Positions 15,778 through 24,592 of a stretch of 64,000 bases of DNA are shown one piece after another. The stretch is taken from contig CALKIH010000044.1 in the NCBI GenBank assembly GCA_937995335.1, forward strand, positions 13,050 through 77,049, read 5' to 3'. This DNA is from UBA2357 sp002344625 (GTDB lineage: Bacteria > Pseudomonadota > Gammaproteobacteria > Burkholderiales > Rhodocyclaceae). The notes beneath the pieces were generated by a model. It was not told the DNA's origin. It made no database searches and saw nothing but the letters and a program-made list of their open reading frames with translations. Position numbers and translations under genes: made by a program. The stretch's first letter is position 1; the number at the start of each line of letters is the position of its first letter.

Positions 15778-16740
15778 ATGGCAGAAAGCGAAGCGCTCGT
15801 TTCCACCCTCAAGGAACGGGCGAAGAAAAAGTTGGAGCGCGACCTGGGGCCGCTCCTCATGGACGCCCTGGCAGATCCCAAGACAGTCGAGATCATGCTC
15901 AACGCAGACGGCAAGCTGTGGCAGGAGCGACTGGGCGAAAGGATGTGTTGCATCGGCTCCATTCCGTTTGCACGGGCCGAAGCAATCATCAAGACGGTTG
16001 CCGGTTATCACGGCAAGGAGGTCACCCGGCACAAGCCAATTCTCGAAGGCGAGTTGCCGCTCGATGGGTCGCGCTTCGCCGGACAGCTTCCCCCAGTAGT
16101 TCCTGCGCCGACGTTCGCCATTCGCAAGCAGGCCGTCGCCATCTTCACGTTGGAACAGTACGTCGCAGCCGGGATCATGACCGCTGCACAGCAGGCGGTG
16201 CTGACCTCCGCCATAAGGGCACACCGGAACATCCTGGTGATTGGCGGCACGGGCTCCGGCAAGACCACCCTGGTCAACGCCATCATCAATGCCATGGTCG
16301 AGCTCGATCCGAGCGAACGCGTTTTCATCATCGAGGACACCGGGGAAATCCAGTGCGCCGCCGACAACTTCGTGCAGTACCACACCTCGCTCGAAGTAAC
16401 GATGACCATGCTCTTGAAGACCACCCTGCGCATGCGGCCCGACCGGATCCTGGTCGGCGAAGTGCGCGGCCCCGAGGCGCTCGACTTGTTGATGGCCTGG
16501 AATACCGGCCACGAAGGCGGTGCCGCAACGCTGCACGCCAATAACGCCAAGGCCGGACTTGATCGTCTTGCGATGCTCATCAGCATGCACCCGGATTCAC
16601 CCAAACCGATTGAACCGCTGATAGGGGAGGCGGTTCACGTCGTCGTCCATATCGCCAGAACTCCCGAAGGCCGCTGCGTCCAGGAAATCATCGAGGTTTC
16701 CGGGTACGAGGACGGCCGCTACATCACTCGCCCTTTGTAA
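15778..16740 (+). CDS. trbB: TrbB VirB11-type traffic ATPase
   Basis: 320 residues (RK2 320). Hexameric ATPase that powers pilus assembly and DNA transfer. Walker A GGTGSGKTT at about 156-164, an Asp box around FIIEDTGEIQC, Walker B-like MRPDRILVGEVRG at about 220-232, and the His box GHEGGAATLHANNA. First gene of the trb operon, with regulatory sites for KorB and TrbA upstream. Confidence 0.97.
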   Translation: MAESEALVSTLKERAKKKLERDLGPLLMDALADPKTVEIMLNADGKLWQERLGERMCCIGSIPFARAEAIIKTVAGYHGKEVTRHKPILEGELPLDGSRFAGQLPPVVPAPTFAIRKQAVAIFTLEQYVAAGIMTAAQQAVLTSAIRAHRNILVIGGTGSGKTTLVNAIINAMVELDPSERVFIIEDTGEIQCAADNFVQYHTSLEVTMTMLLKTTLRMRPDRILVGEVRGPEALDLLMAWNTGHEGGAATLHANNAKAGLDRLAMLISMHPDSPKPIEPLIGEAVHVVVHIARTPEGRCVQEIIEVSGYEDGRYITRPL

Positions 16741-16752
16741 AGGACCAAACCC

Positions 16753-17142
16753 ATGCAAGCACCCGTCATGTCTTTCCAGCTCAAGCACTCGACCGTCGTC
16801 TCTCTCGGGTTGCTCCTGTTGCTGGCGTTCTTCCTGCTGACCCCGCAACAAGCTTTCGCCTCGGTGGGCACTGGCGGTTCGCTGCCCTATGAAAGTTGGC
16901 TGACCAACCTGCGCAACTCGGTGACCGGCCCGGTCGCCTTCGCGCTATCGATCATCGGGATCGTCGTTGCCGGCGGTGTGCTGATCTTCGGCGGCGATCT
17001 CAACGGCTTCTTCCGTACCTTGATCTTCATTGTTCTGGTGATGGCCCTGCTGGTTGGTGCGCAAAACGTGATGGGCACCTTCTTCGGCCGTGGCGCGGTA
17101 ATCGCCGGCTCGACCTCGACCGATTCCGGAAGGCTGGCCTGA
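16753..17142 (+). CDS. trbC: TrbC prepilin
   Basis: 129 residues. Signal peptide LLLLLAFFLLTPQQAFA is followed by mature SVGTGGSLPYESW, two hydrophobic helices (PVAFALSIIGIVVAGGVLIF, then FRTLIFIVLVMALLVG) and FFGRGAVIA. In RK2 the pilin is trimmed and then cyclised by TraF between the N-terminal Ser and the Gly before AEIA. The equivalent here would be Ser in AFA/SVG and Gly before AVIA. The shortened C-terminal tail suggests less trimming. The start could be ATG 16753 or the Met at codon 6. Confidence 0.93.
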   Translation: MQAPVMSFQLKHSTVVSLGLLLLLAFFLLTPQQAFASVGTGGSLPYESWLTNLRNSVTGPVAFALSIIGIVVAGGVLIFGGDLNGFFRTLIFIVLVMALLVGAQNVMGTFFGRGAVIAGSTSTDSGRLA

Positions 17143-17144
17143 GC

Positions 17145-17456
17145 ATGGCTCTTCGCTCGGTCCCCATTCGGCGCGCCGGCAACCGGGACAACCTGTTCAT
17201 GGGAGGGGACCGTGAGCTGGTCATGTTCGCCGGCCTGCTGGCCTTCGCGCTGATTTTCAGTGCGCAGGAAGTCAGGGCGACGCTCGTCGGCCTGGTGTTA
17301 TGGATCGCCGCGCTCTATGCCTTCCGACTCATGGCCAAGGCCGATCCGAAGATGCGTTTCGTGTACATGCGGCACCGTCGCTACAAGCCGTATTACCCGG
17401 CGCGCAGCACACCGTTCCGGGAAAACACGACCAGCCAGGGGAGGCAATACCAATGA
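17145..17456 (+). CDS. trbD: TrbD (VirB3-like) inner-membrane protein
   Basis: 103 residues, the RK2 length. ATG 17145 lies 2 bp after the trbC stop. RSVPIRRAGNRDNLFMGGDRE precedes two hydrophobic segments (about 28-45 and 48-63). The stop overlaps the trbE start in ATGA. Confidence 0.93.
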   Translation: MALRSVPIRRAGNRDNLFMGGDRELVMFAGLLAFALIFSAQEVRATLVGLVLWIAALYAFRLMAKADPKMRFVYMRHRRYKPYYPARSTPFRENTTSQGRQYQ

Positions 17457-20011
17457 TCGAGGGACTTGCATTCGCCATTGCCGCCTCGGGAGCCGTCCTT
17501 CTGCTCGCGCTCTACAGCCGTATCCGGGCGGTCGATCAAGACTTGAAGCTGAAAAAGCATCGCTCCAGGGATGCCGGTCTGGCCGATCTTCTCAACTACG
17601 CCGCGATGGTGGACGACGGGGTGATCGTGGGCAAGAACGGCTCGTTCATGGCCGCATGGCTGTACAACGGAAGCGACAACGCCAGCAGTACCGACGAGCA
17701 GCGCGAGATCGTCTCTTTCCGTATCAACCAGGCACTCTCCGGGCTTGGTAATGGCTGGATGCTGCACGTTGACGCGGTGCGTCGGCCGGCGGCCAACTAC
17801 TCGAGCCGTGGCAGCTCGCACTTCCCCGACGGGGTGTCAGCGGCCATCGACGAGGAACGGCGGCGGCTGTTCGAGGGCCTGGGCACCATGTACGAAGGCT
17901 ACTTCGTGCTGACGCTGACCTATTTCCCGCCGCTGCTCGCGCAACGCAAGTTCGTTGAATTGATGTTCGACGACGATACCCAGGCGCCCGATCAGAAGGC
18001 CAGCACAAAGGGTTTGGTCGAGTTCTTCAAGCGCGAGTGCGCCACCATCGAGTCGCGATTGTCGTCGGCGCTGATTCTCCAACGCTTGCGCGGCCACAAG
18101 GTGGTCAACGAGGATGGTTCGCAGGTCACACACGACGACTTCCTGCGCTGGCTGCAGTTCTGCGTCACCGGCATCAATCATCCGCTGCAGTTGCCGACCA
18201 ATCCGATGTACCTGGACGCGCTCATTGGTGGCCAGGAAATGTGGACCGGCGTGGTGCCCAAGGTCGGTCGCCAGTTCATCCAGACGGTGGCCATCGAAGG
18301 CTTTCCCCTGGAGTCCACTCCGGGCATCTTGACCGCCCTGGGCGAGCTGCCTTGCGAATACCGTTGGTCGTCGCGTTTCATCTTCATGGACACGCACGAG
18401 GCGGTGCGGCACCTCGACAAGTTCCGCAAGAAGTGGCGGCAGAAGATTCGCGGCTTTTTCGACCAGGTGTTCAACACCAACACCGGGTCCATCGATCAGG
18501 ACGCCATCTCGATGGTCGCCGATGCCGAAGCGGCCATCGCCGAAGTCAATAGCGGCCTGGTCGCCCAGGGCTATTACACCAGCGTCGTCGTGCTCATGGA
18601 CGAGGATCGAACCCGTCTTGAAGCGTCTGCACGCCAGGTAGAAAAGGCCATCAACCGTCTCGGCTTCGCGGCCCGCATCGAGACCATCAACACCATGGAC
18701 GCTTACCTCGGCAGCTTGCCCGGGCATGGCGTCGAGAACGTTCGCCGGCCACTCATCAACACCATGAACCTGGCCGACCTGCTGCCGACGAGCACGATCT
18801 GGACAGGCAGCGACGGCGCCCCGTGCCCGATGTACCCGCCACTGGCGCCGGCCTTGATGCACTGCGTGACGCACGGCGCGACGCCGTTTCGCCTGAACCT
18901 GCACGTGCGCGACGTTGGCCATACCTTCATGTTCGGCCCGACCGGCGCCGGAAAATCGACACACCTGGGCATCATCGCCGCACAGCTGCGCCGCTATGCC
19001 GGGATGTCGATCTTCGCCTTTGACAAGGGCATGTCGATGTACCCGCTCGCCGCTGCGATCCGCGCCCAGACCGGGGGCAGCAGCGGTAAGCATTTCACGG
19101 TCGCCGCCGACGATGAGCGCCTGGCTTTCTGTCCCTTGCAGTTCCTGGAAACCAAGGGTGATCGGGCCTGGGCGATGGAGTGGATTGACACCATCCTGGC
19201 GTTGAACGGACTCGATACCTCGGCCGCGCAGCGCAACGAAATCGGCCATGCGATCCTCAGTCTGCATTCCAGTGATGGCCGCACCCTGTCCGAGTTCTCG
19301 GTCACCATCCAGGACGAAGCGATCCGCGACGCGATCCGGCAGTACACGGTCGATGGCGCGATGGGACACCTGCTCGACGCCGAGGAAGACGGCTTGTCGC
19401 TCTCCGACTTCACGGTCTTCGAAATCGAAGAGTTGATGAATTTGGGCGAGAAGTACGCGCTACCGGTGCTGCTGTATCTGTTTCGGCGAATCGAGCGCGC
19501 CCTGCATGGCCAGCCGGCGGTGATCATCCTCGACGAAGCCTGGCTGATGCTCGGACACCCGGCCTTCCGCGCCAAGATCAGGGAATGGCTCAAGGTCCTG
19601 CGCAAGGCGAACTGCCTGGTTTTGATGGCCACGCAGAGTCTCTCCGACGCGGTCAACTCGGGGATCCTGGACGTGATCGTCGAATCGACGGCGACCAAGG
19701 TTTTCCTGCCCAACATCTACGCGCGCGACGAGGACACGGCGGCCCTGTATCGCCGCATGGGCCTCAACGCCCGGCAAATCGAGATCCTCGCGACCGCCAT
19801 TCCCAAGCGCCAGTACTACTACGTTTCGGAAAACGGCCGCCGCCTGTACGACCTCGCCCTGGGGCCGTTGGCCCTGGCCTTCGTCGGTGCCGCCGACAAG
19901 GAATCGGTGGCCACCATCAAGCACCTGGAAGCCAAGTTTGGCCATGGCTGGGTGAATGAGTGGCTGCAGGGCAGGGGATTGAACCTTAGCGAATATGGAG
20001 TCGCCGCATGA
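17453..20011 (+). CDS. trbE: TrbE VirB4-type ATPase
   Basis: 852 residues, exactly the RK2 length. The largest mating-pore ATPase. N-terminal membrane segment MIEGLAFAIAASGAVLLLAL. Walker A FGPTGAGKST starts at about residue 494 and Walker B VIILDEAWLML at about 687. The start at ATG 17453 overlaps the trbD stop; the frame extends further upstream but within trbD. Its stop overlaps trbF. Confidence 0.97.
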   Translation: MIEGLAFAIAASGAVLLLALYSRIRAVDQDLKLKKHRSRDAGLADLLNYAAMVDDGVIVGKNGSFMAAWLYNGSDNASSTDEQREIVSFRINQALSGLGNGWMLHVDAVRRPAANYSSRGSSHFPDGVSAAIDEERRRLFEGLGTMYEGYFVLTLTYFPPLLAQRKFVELMFDDDTQAPDQKASTKGLVEFFKRECATIESRLSSALILQRLRGHKVVNEDGSQVTHDDFLRWLQFCVTGINHPLQLPTNPMYLDALIGGQEMWTGVVPKVGRQFIQTVAIEGFPLESTPGILTALGELPCEYRWSSRFIFMDTHEAVRHLDKFRKKWRQKIRGFFDQVFNTNTGSIDQDAISMVADAEAAIAEVNSGLVAQGYYTSVVVLMDEDRTRLEASARQVEKAINRLGFAARIETINTMDAYLGSLPGHGVENVRRPLINTMNLADLLPTSTIWTGSDGAPCPMYPPLAPALMHCVTHGATPFRLNLHVRDVGHTFMFGPTGAGKSTHLGIIAAQLRRYAGMSIFAFDKGMSMYPLAAAIRAQTGGSSGKHFTVAADDERLAFCPLQFLETKGDRAWAMEWIDTILALNGLDTSAAQRNEIGHAILSLHSSDGRTLSEFSVTIQDEAIRDAIRQYTVDGAMGHLLDAEEDGLSLSDFTVFEIEELMNLGEKYALPVLLYLFRRIERALHGQPAVIILDEAWLMLGHPAFRAKIREWLKVLRKANCLVLMATQSLSDAVNSGILDVIVESTATKVFLPNIYARDEDTAALYRRMGLNARQIEILATAIPKRQYYYVSENGRRLYDLALGPLALAFVGAADKESVATIKHLEAKFGHGWVNEWLQGRGLNLSEYGVAA

Positions 20012-20781
20012 GCTTTGCTGATCAACTCAAGGGCTGGCCGTTCAAGCGAGCCGTTCCCGACGCCGATCCCCGGCGTTCCCATGAACCGATGGTCGGGGGG
20101 CGCCGTAACGGCGAGAACGAGAACCCCTACCTGGCTGCTCGTCGCACCTGGAACGAGCACGTCGGTAGCGTCGTTTCTGCACGCCAGACCTGGCAGCTGC
20201 TCAGCATCCTGTCGCTGTTGATCGCGCTGGCCGGCGTCGGCGGGATCATCCACATCGGCAGTCAAGCGAAGTTCGTGCCCTACGTCGTCCAGGTCGACAA
20301 GCTCGGGCAGGCGCTCGCCGTGGCACCGGCCGAACGGGCGGCGCCCGCCGATGTGCGGGTGATCGAAGCGTCGGTGGCCGCGTTCATCAGCGACGCGCGC
20401 GTGGTCACGCCGGACGTGGCCCTGCAGCGCAAGGCGGTGTTCCGCGTGTACTCGATGCTCGCCCCGCACGATCCGGCCACGGCCAGGATGAATGAATGGC
20501 TGAACGGCACTGAGGAATCCAGCCCGTTCAAGCGGGCGGCGAAGGAGACGGTCAGCATCGAGATCGCCTCGGTGCTCGCGCAAACGCCAGAAACCTGGCA
20601 AGTCGATTGGCTGGAGACCACCCGCGATCGGCAGGGGATCGTCAAGGGGCAGCCTTTCCGCATGCGCTCCCTGGTGACGATCTATGTCGTCGAACCGACC
20701 ACCGAGACCAGCGAAGAACAGATGCGCAACAACCCGCTGGGTATCTATGTCCGTGATTTCTCCTGGTCGAAACAGCTTTGA
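20008..20781 (+). CDS. trbF: TrbF (VirB8-like) pore protein
   Basis: 257 residues (RK2 260). One N-terminal membrane segment (about 70-88, LLSILSLLIALAGVGGIIHIG) anchors a periplasmic VirB8-type domain; NPLGIYVRDFSWSKQL is the characteristic end. It nucleates assembly of the transenvelope channel. Confidence 0.94.
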   Translation: MSFADQLKGWPFKRAVPDADPRRSHEPMVGGRRNGENENPYLAARRTWNEHVGSVVSARQTWQLLSILSLLIALAGVGGIIHIGSQAKFVPYVVQVDKLGQALAVAPAERAAPADVRVIEASVAAFISDARVVTPDVALQRKAVFRVYSMLAPHDPATARMNEWLNGTEESSPFKRAAKETVSIEIASVLAQTPETWQVDWLETTRDRQGIVKGQPFRMRSLVTIYVVEPTTETSEEQMRNNPLGIYVRDFSWSKQL

Positions 20782-20794
20782 GAGGGGCACCCCC

Positions 20795-21685
20795 ATGAAG
20801 AAGGTTCTCTACGCAATGATCCTGGGCGCCATGCCCGCAGTCGCCTTGGCGGCTCCTGGCGACGATCTCGCCGACCTGTATTTCTCGGGCAAGAACCCGA
20901 CCCTGACCAAGCAGGAGAAAGTCGCCATTGCCATCGCCGAGAAATGGAAAGCCTCCGGGAGAACGGGCACCGCCCCGGTGGCCGGGCCTAACGGCTCGAT
21001 CAAGTTTCTGTACGGCGCCCAGCAACCGAGCATCGTTTGCGCCGTGCTGCAGGTGTGCGACGTCGCCCTGCAAGCCGGCGAACAGGTCAACTCGATCAAC
21101 CTCGGCGATACGGCTCGATGGACGGTTGAACCGGCAATCACCGGCAGTGGTGGCGGCGAGGTTCAACACCTGATCATCAAGCCGCTGGATGTGGGACTGG
21201 AAACGTCCCTGGTCGTGACCACCAACCGGCGCACCTATCACCTGCGGTTGCGCTCGCATCGCACGCGATACATGCCGCAAGTCTCCTTCACCTATCCCGA
21301 AGACGCCATGGCCAAGTGGGAAGCCATCAAGACCCGCGAGGGGAGGGAGCGCCGAGACAACACTCTGCCGCAAACCGGCGAATACCTGGGCAACCTGAGC
21401 TTCGATTACGAGGTTTCGGGCAGCGCGGCCTGGAAGCCCTTGCGCGTCTACAACGACGGCAGCAAAACGATCATCCAGATGCCTTCGACGATGGCCCAGG
21501 GCGAAGCGCCGACCCTTCTCGTCGTACGCAAGGACGGCGGCCTTTTCTCCGATGACGAAACGGTGATGGTCAACTATCGCGTGCAGGGCAACCGCTACAT
21601 CGTCGACGCCGTATTCGACAAGGCCATCCTGATTGCCGGCGTTGGATCGGGCCAGGATCGAGTGACCATCCAGAAGGGGCAATGA
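20795..21685 (+). CDS. trbG: TrbG (VirB9-like) outer-membrane core protein
   Basis: 296 residues (RK2 297). The start ATG 20795 follows a ribosome site (GAGAGGGG) and gives signal peptide MKKVLYAMILGAMPAVALA. A longer upstream frame overlaps trbF and is rejected. The C-terminal beta domain contains NYRVQGNRYIVDAVFDKA. Forms the channel core with TrbH and TrbI. Confidence 0.95.
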   Translation: MKKVLYAMILGAMPAVALAAPGDDLADLYFSGKNPTLTKQEKVAIAIAEKWKASGRTGTAPVAGPNGSIKFLYGAQQPSIVCAVLQVCDVALQAGEQVNSINLGDTARWTVEPAITGSGGGEVQHLIIKPLDVGLETSLVVTTNRRTYHLRLRSHRTRYMPQVSFTYPEDAMAKWEAIKTREGRERRDNTLPQTGEYLGNLSFDYEVSGSAAWKPLRVYNDGSKTIIQMPSTMAQGEAPTLLVVRKDGGLFSDDETVMVNYRVQGNRYIVDAVFDKAILIAGVGSGQDRVTIQKGQ

Positions 21686-22152
21686 TCATGCGCAAGCTCC
21701 TGGGCCACGCGCCCCTCCTGTTCCTGTTGGCCGGCCTGGCCGGCTGCGCCTCGATCAAGCCTTACGGCAATTTTCTGGGCGCCCATGCCCCGGCCACCCT
21801 GAATGAAAGGCTCGCGGCGGACACGGTGAAGCAGCTCGCGGTCCTGTACCCACCGGCGAGCACCCGCTTCGACCTCGGCCAGCCGACACCTGACGCCTAC
21901 GGCAGCGCACTGGTCGAATCGCTGCGCATCAAGGGCTACGCCATCCTGGAGTTCGAACCGGACGAGGCAGCACAGGCGGACAACCCGGACACCGCCGGGC
22001 CAGGACTGAGCCTGCGCTATGTGCTCGATGCGCCGGCGAGCACGAACCTCTACCGCGTGACAGTGATGGTCGGTTCGCAGTCTCTGAGTCGCGCCTACGT
22101 GGCGCAGAACGAGACGGTGGCCCCGGCCGGTGCCTGGGTTCGGAAGGAGTGA
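21682..22152 (+). CDS. trbH: TrbH outer-membrane lipoprotein (VirB7 position)
   Basis: 156 residues (RK2 160). Lipobox LAGLAGC near residue 22 is followed by a periplasmic domain. Overlaps the trbG stop. Likely stabilises TrbG/TrbI. Confidence 0.92.
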   Translation: MIMRKLLGHAPLLFLLAGLAGCASIKPYGNFLGAHAPATLNERLAADTVKQLAVLYPPASTRFDLGQPTPDAYGSALVESLRIKGYAILEFEPDEAAQADNPDTAGPGLSLRYVLDAPASTNLYRVTVMVGSQSLSRAYVAQNETVAPAGAWVRKE

Positions 22153-22158
22153 GCGGCC

Positions 22159-23562
22159 ATGGCTGACCAGTTCACCGAAGAACAAATGTCACCGGACGCC
22201 TCGCCTGGCGAACTGTCCAGGCGGTCGGGTGTGCGCCGGGTGAACAACCTGCCCGTGTACCTCGTCGGCGGCGTCATGAGCGTGTTCCTTATCGTCATGG
22301 TCCTGGTGGCCGCGGATCGCGCGGCTCAGCAGAACGAGCCGGTGCAGGGCGCAAAGGAGAAGGGCGGCAACAGCAGCCTGTTCGCCAACGAAATCGCCGG
22401 CAAGCAAAAGGACGGGATCATCCCGGCCGAAGCCGCGAAACCGCTACAAGTTCCGGATCTCGCCGGCCCCGCGACGCCACTCGGCGCAATCCCCATTGCC
22501 CGCCCGGAAAACCTCGACGCACCGCCGATGCCACCCCGCTCGACAGGCGATGGCACGCTCCAACGCTCTCCGCGCGACGATGAGCTGGATCGTATCCGCA
22601 TGATGAAGATGCAGCAGCTCGAAGAGGCGGTAAAGGCCAGGACCACCGTGCCGGTCATCGCCCCGCGCAGCGCTGGCTCGCCACCGGGAGGTGTGACCGG
22701 CGCTCCTGGAAGCCGCGAAGAGGCCATTGCCCGGCTGGCCGCCGTGCGACAGCAGATCGATGCGGCCGGTCGGGATGATCCGACGGCAGCCTACAAGGCT
22801 CGCCTGGCGCAGTTGCAGGGCATGAGTGGGGCAGGGGGGAGCACGTCTGCCCCGCAACTGCTGCCAACGGCGGCGACCGGCGGCGGCAAGCACAGCGTTT
22901 CGCAGTTCGGCAACACCGGATCAGGCGACCGCTGGAGGCTTGACTCTCAGCCGGAAGCACCGCGGTCGCCGTACGAACTGCGCGCCGGATTCGTGGTGGC
23001 AGCGACGCTGATCTCGGGGATCAATTCCGACCTGCCCGGCCAGATCATGGCCCAGATCGCGCAAAACGTCTTCGACACCGCTACCGGTAAATACCTGTTG
23101 CTCCCGCAAGGCTCGCGCCTGGTCGGCAGCTATTCGAGCGACGTGGCCTACGGTCAGGCGCGGGTACTGGTGGCCTGGCAGCGCATCGTTTTTCCGGACG
23201 GCAAGGCGATGGACATCGGCTCGATGCCGGGTGCCGACGGTGTCGGCTACGCCGGCTTCAAGGACCAGGTGAACAACCATTACCTGCGGCTGTTCGGGTC
23301 CGCATTGCTGATGTCGGCCGTCACCGCCGGCATCAGCTATAGCCAACAGCAGAACCAGACGCAGACACCCTACGGCACGCCAAGTGCCAGTAGCGCCATG
23401 AGCGAGGCGCTGGGGCAGCAGCTCGGGCAGGTGACCGCGCAATTGATCGCCAAGAACATGAACATTGCGCCGACACTGGAGATCCGGCCCGGCTATCGCT
23501 TCAACGTCATCGTCACCAAGGACATGACGTTTTCCAAGCCGTACCAATCCTTTGACTACTGA
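22159..23562 (+). CDS. trbI: TrbI (VirB10-like) channel protein
   Basis: 467 residues (RK2 463). One membrane segment at about 30-50 (VYLVGGVMSVFLIVMVLVAA), then a Pro/Ala/Arg-rich periplasmic linker. The C-terminal VirB10 beta-barrel domain begins about residue 270 (YELRAGFVVAATLISGINSD) and includes LLPQGSRLVGSY. It spans both membranes and senses ATP energy. Confidence 0.96.
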   Translation: MADQFTEEQMSPDASPGELSRRSGVRRVNNLPVYLVGGVMSVFLIVMVLVAADRAAQQNEPVQGAKEKGGNSSLFANEIAGKQKDGIIPAEAAKPLQVPDLAGPATPLGAIPIARPENLDAPPMPPRSTGDGTLQRSPRDDELDRIRMMKMQQLEEAVKARTTVPVIAPRSAGSPPGGVTGAPGSREEAIARLAAVRQQIDAAGRDDPTAAYKARLAQLQGMSGAGGSTSAPQLLPTAATGGGKHSVSQFGNTGSGDRWRLDSQPEAPRSPYELRAGFVVAATLISGINSDLPGQIMAQIAQNVFDTATGKYLLLPQGSRLVGSYSSDVAYGQARVLVAWQRIVFPDGKAMDIGSMPGADGVGYAGFKDQVNNHYLRLFGSALLMSAVTAGISYSQQQNQTQTPYGTPSASSAMSEALGQQLGQVTAQLIAKNMNIAPTLEIRPGYRFNVIVTKDMTFSKPYQSFDY

Positions 23563-23583
23563 TGACGCCAAGGAGAAAAGACG

Positions 23584-24360
23584 ATGAAGCCCGGGAAGAA
23601 AATTTTAGCCGCTAAAATTTTCCTGGCGATGGCCCTCTCGGGCAGCCCAGTGATGATGGCGCCGGCACATGCGACCGGGATCCCTGTGTTCGACGCCGGC
23701 AACCTCACGCAGAACGTGATGACAGCCATGGAAAGCGTGGCGCAAACGCTGCAGCAAATCGAGCAATACCGGACGCAACTGCAGCAGTACGAAAACATGC
23801 TGAGGAATACCGCTGCACCGGCCGCCTACATCTGGGATCAGGCGGTGACCACGATGAACCTGCTGCGCGGTGCGATCGACACCCTGGATTACTACAAGGC
23901 CAACCTCGGCAGCATCGACAACTACCTGGGCAAGTTCCAGGACACGGCCTACTACCGCAACTCGCCGTGCTTCAACCCTGGCGGTTGCACGGCGGCCGAA
24001 TGGGCAGCGATCAAGGAGAGCCAGCGCCTCGGATCCGAAGCACAGAAGAGGGCGACCGATGCGCTATTCAAAGGGCTGGATCGTCAGCAGGACGCGATGC
24101 AAGCCGATGCGCGCACCCTGCAGCGCCTTCAGTCGAGTGCGCAAGGCGCGACAGGCCAGATGCAGGCCATCGGCTACGCCAACCAGCTGGCCAGTCAACA
24201 GGCGAACCAGTTGCTGCAGATCCGGGGACTCCTGATCGCGCAACAAAACGCCATCGCCACCCGGAACCAGGCGCTGGCCGATCGTGAAGCACAAGAAGCC
24301 GCTGCCGGCGAGCAACTGCGCAGTGGCACTTTCCGCAGCAGTACAGGGCGTACTTGGTAA
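23584..24360 (+). CDS. trbJ: TrbJ (VirB5-like) periplasmic protein
   Basis: 258 residues (RK2 254). Signal peptide is followed by a long helical, Gln-rich body (ESVAQTLQQIEQYRTQLQQYENML). VirB5-type proteins sit at the pilus tip. Codons 6-13 (KKILAAKI) are written by a perfect KorB operator, so regulation and the leader peptide share DNA. Two cysteines lie in NSPCFNPGGC. Confidence 0.92.
   Translation: MKPGKKILAAKIFLAMALSGSPVMMAPAHATGIPVFDAGNLTQNVMTAMESVAQTLQQIEQYRTQLQQYENMLRNTAAPAAYIWDQAVTTMNLLRGAIDTLDYYKANLGSIDNYLGKFQDTAYYRNSPCFNPGGCTAAEWAAIKESQRLGSEAQKRATDALFKGLDRQQDAMQADARTLQRLQSSAQGATGQMQAIGYANQLASQQANQLLQIRGLLIAQQNAIATRNQALADREAQEAAAGEQLRSGTFRSSTGRTW
23604..23616. promoter_or_regulatory. 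KorB operator (OB) inside trbJ
   Basis: TTTAGCCGCTAAA, exact, embedded in a longer 22-bp palindrome of A/T arms, within the signal-peptide codons of trbJ. No promoter is obvious here, so it may act at a distance or as a partition site. Confidence 0.85.
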
Positions 24361-24372
24361 AAAGGAGATGAC

Positions 24373-24585
24373 ATGAATGCAAGACAACTCTCGAGCGTGG
24401 CGCTGGTTGCCATGGTGATAGCGACCGTCCCGGGTTGTGGCGACAAGCCAGAAACCAAAAATCCCGTCGCCAGCCCGGCCTGCGCCGATCTGGACAAGGT
24501 GCAAGATCCCGCTCAACGCGCTGAACTTCTCGACAAGTGCCCACGACAAGGAGAGTTCAAACCTAGCCAACAGAAAGCCTGGTGA
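24373..24585 (+). CDS. trbK: TrbK entry-exclusion lipoprotein
   Basis: 70 residues (RK2 69). Signal peptide with lipobox ATVPGC, a short charged mature part with two more Cys. In RK2 TrbK in the recipient membrane blocks entry of related plasmids. The position between trbJ and trbL is the same. Confidence 0.88.
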   Translation: MNARQLSSVALVAMVIATVPGCGDKPETKNPVASPACADLDKVQDPAQRAELLDKCPRQGEFKPSQQKAW

Positions 24586-24592
24586 GGTAGCG

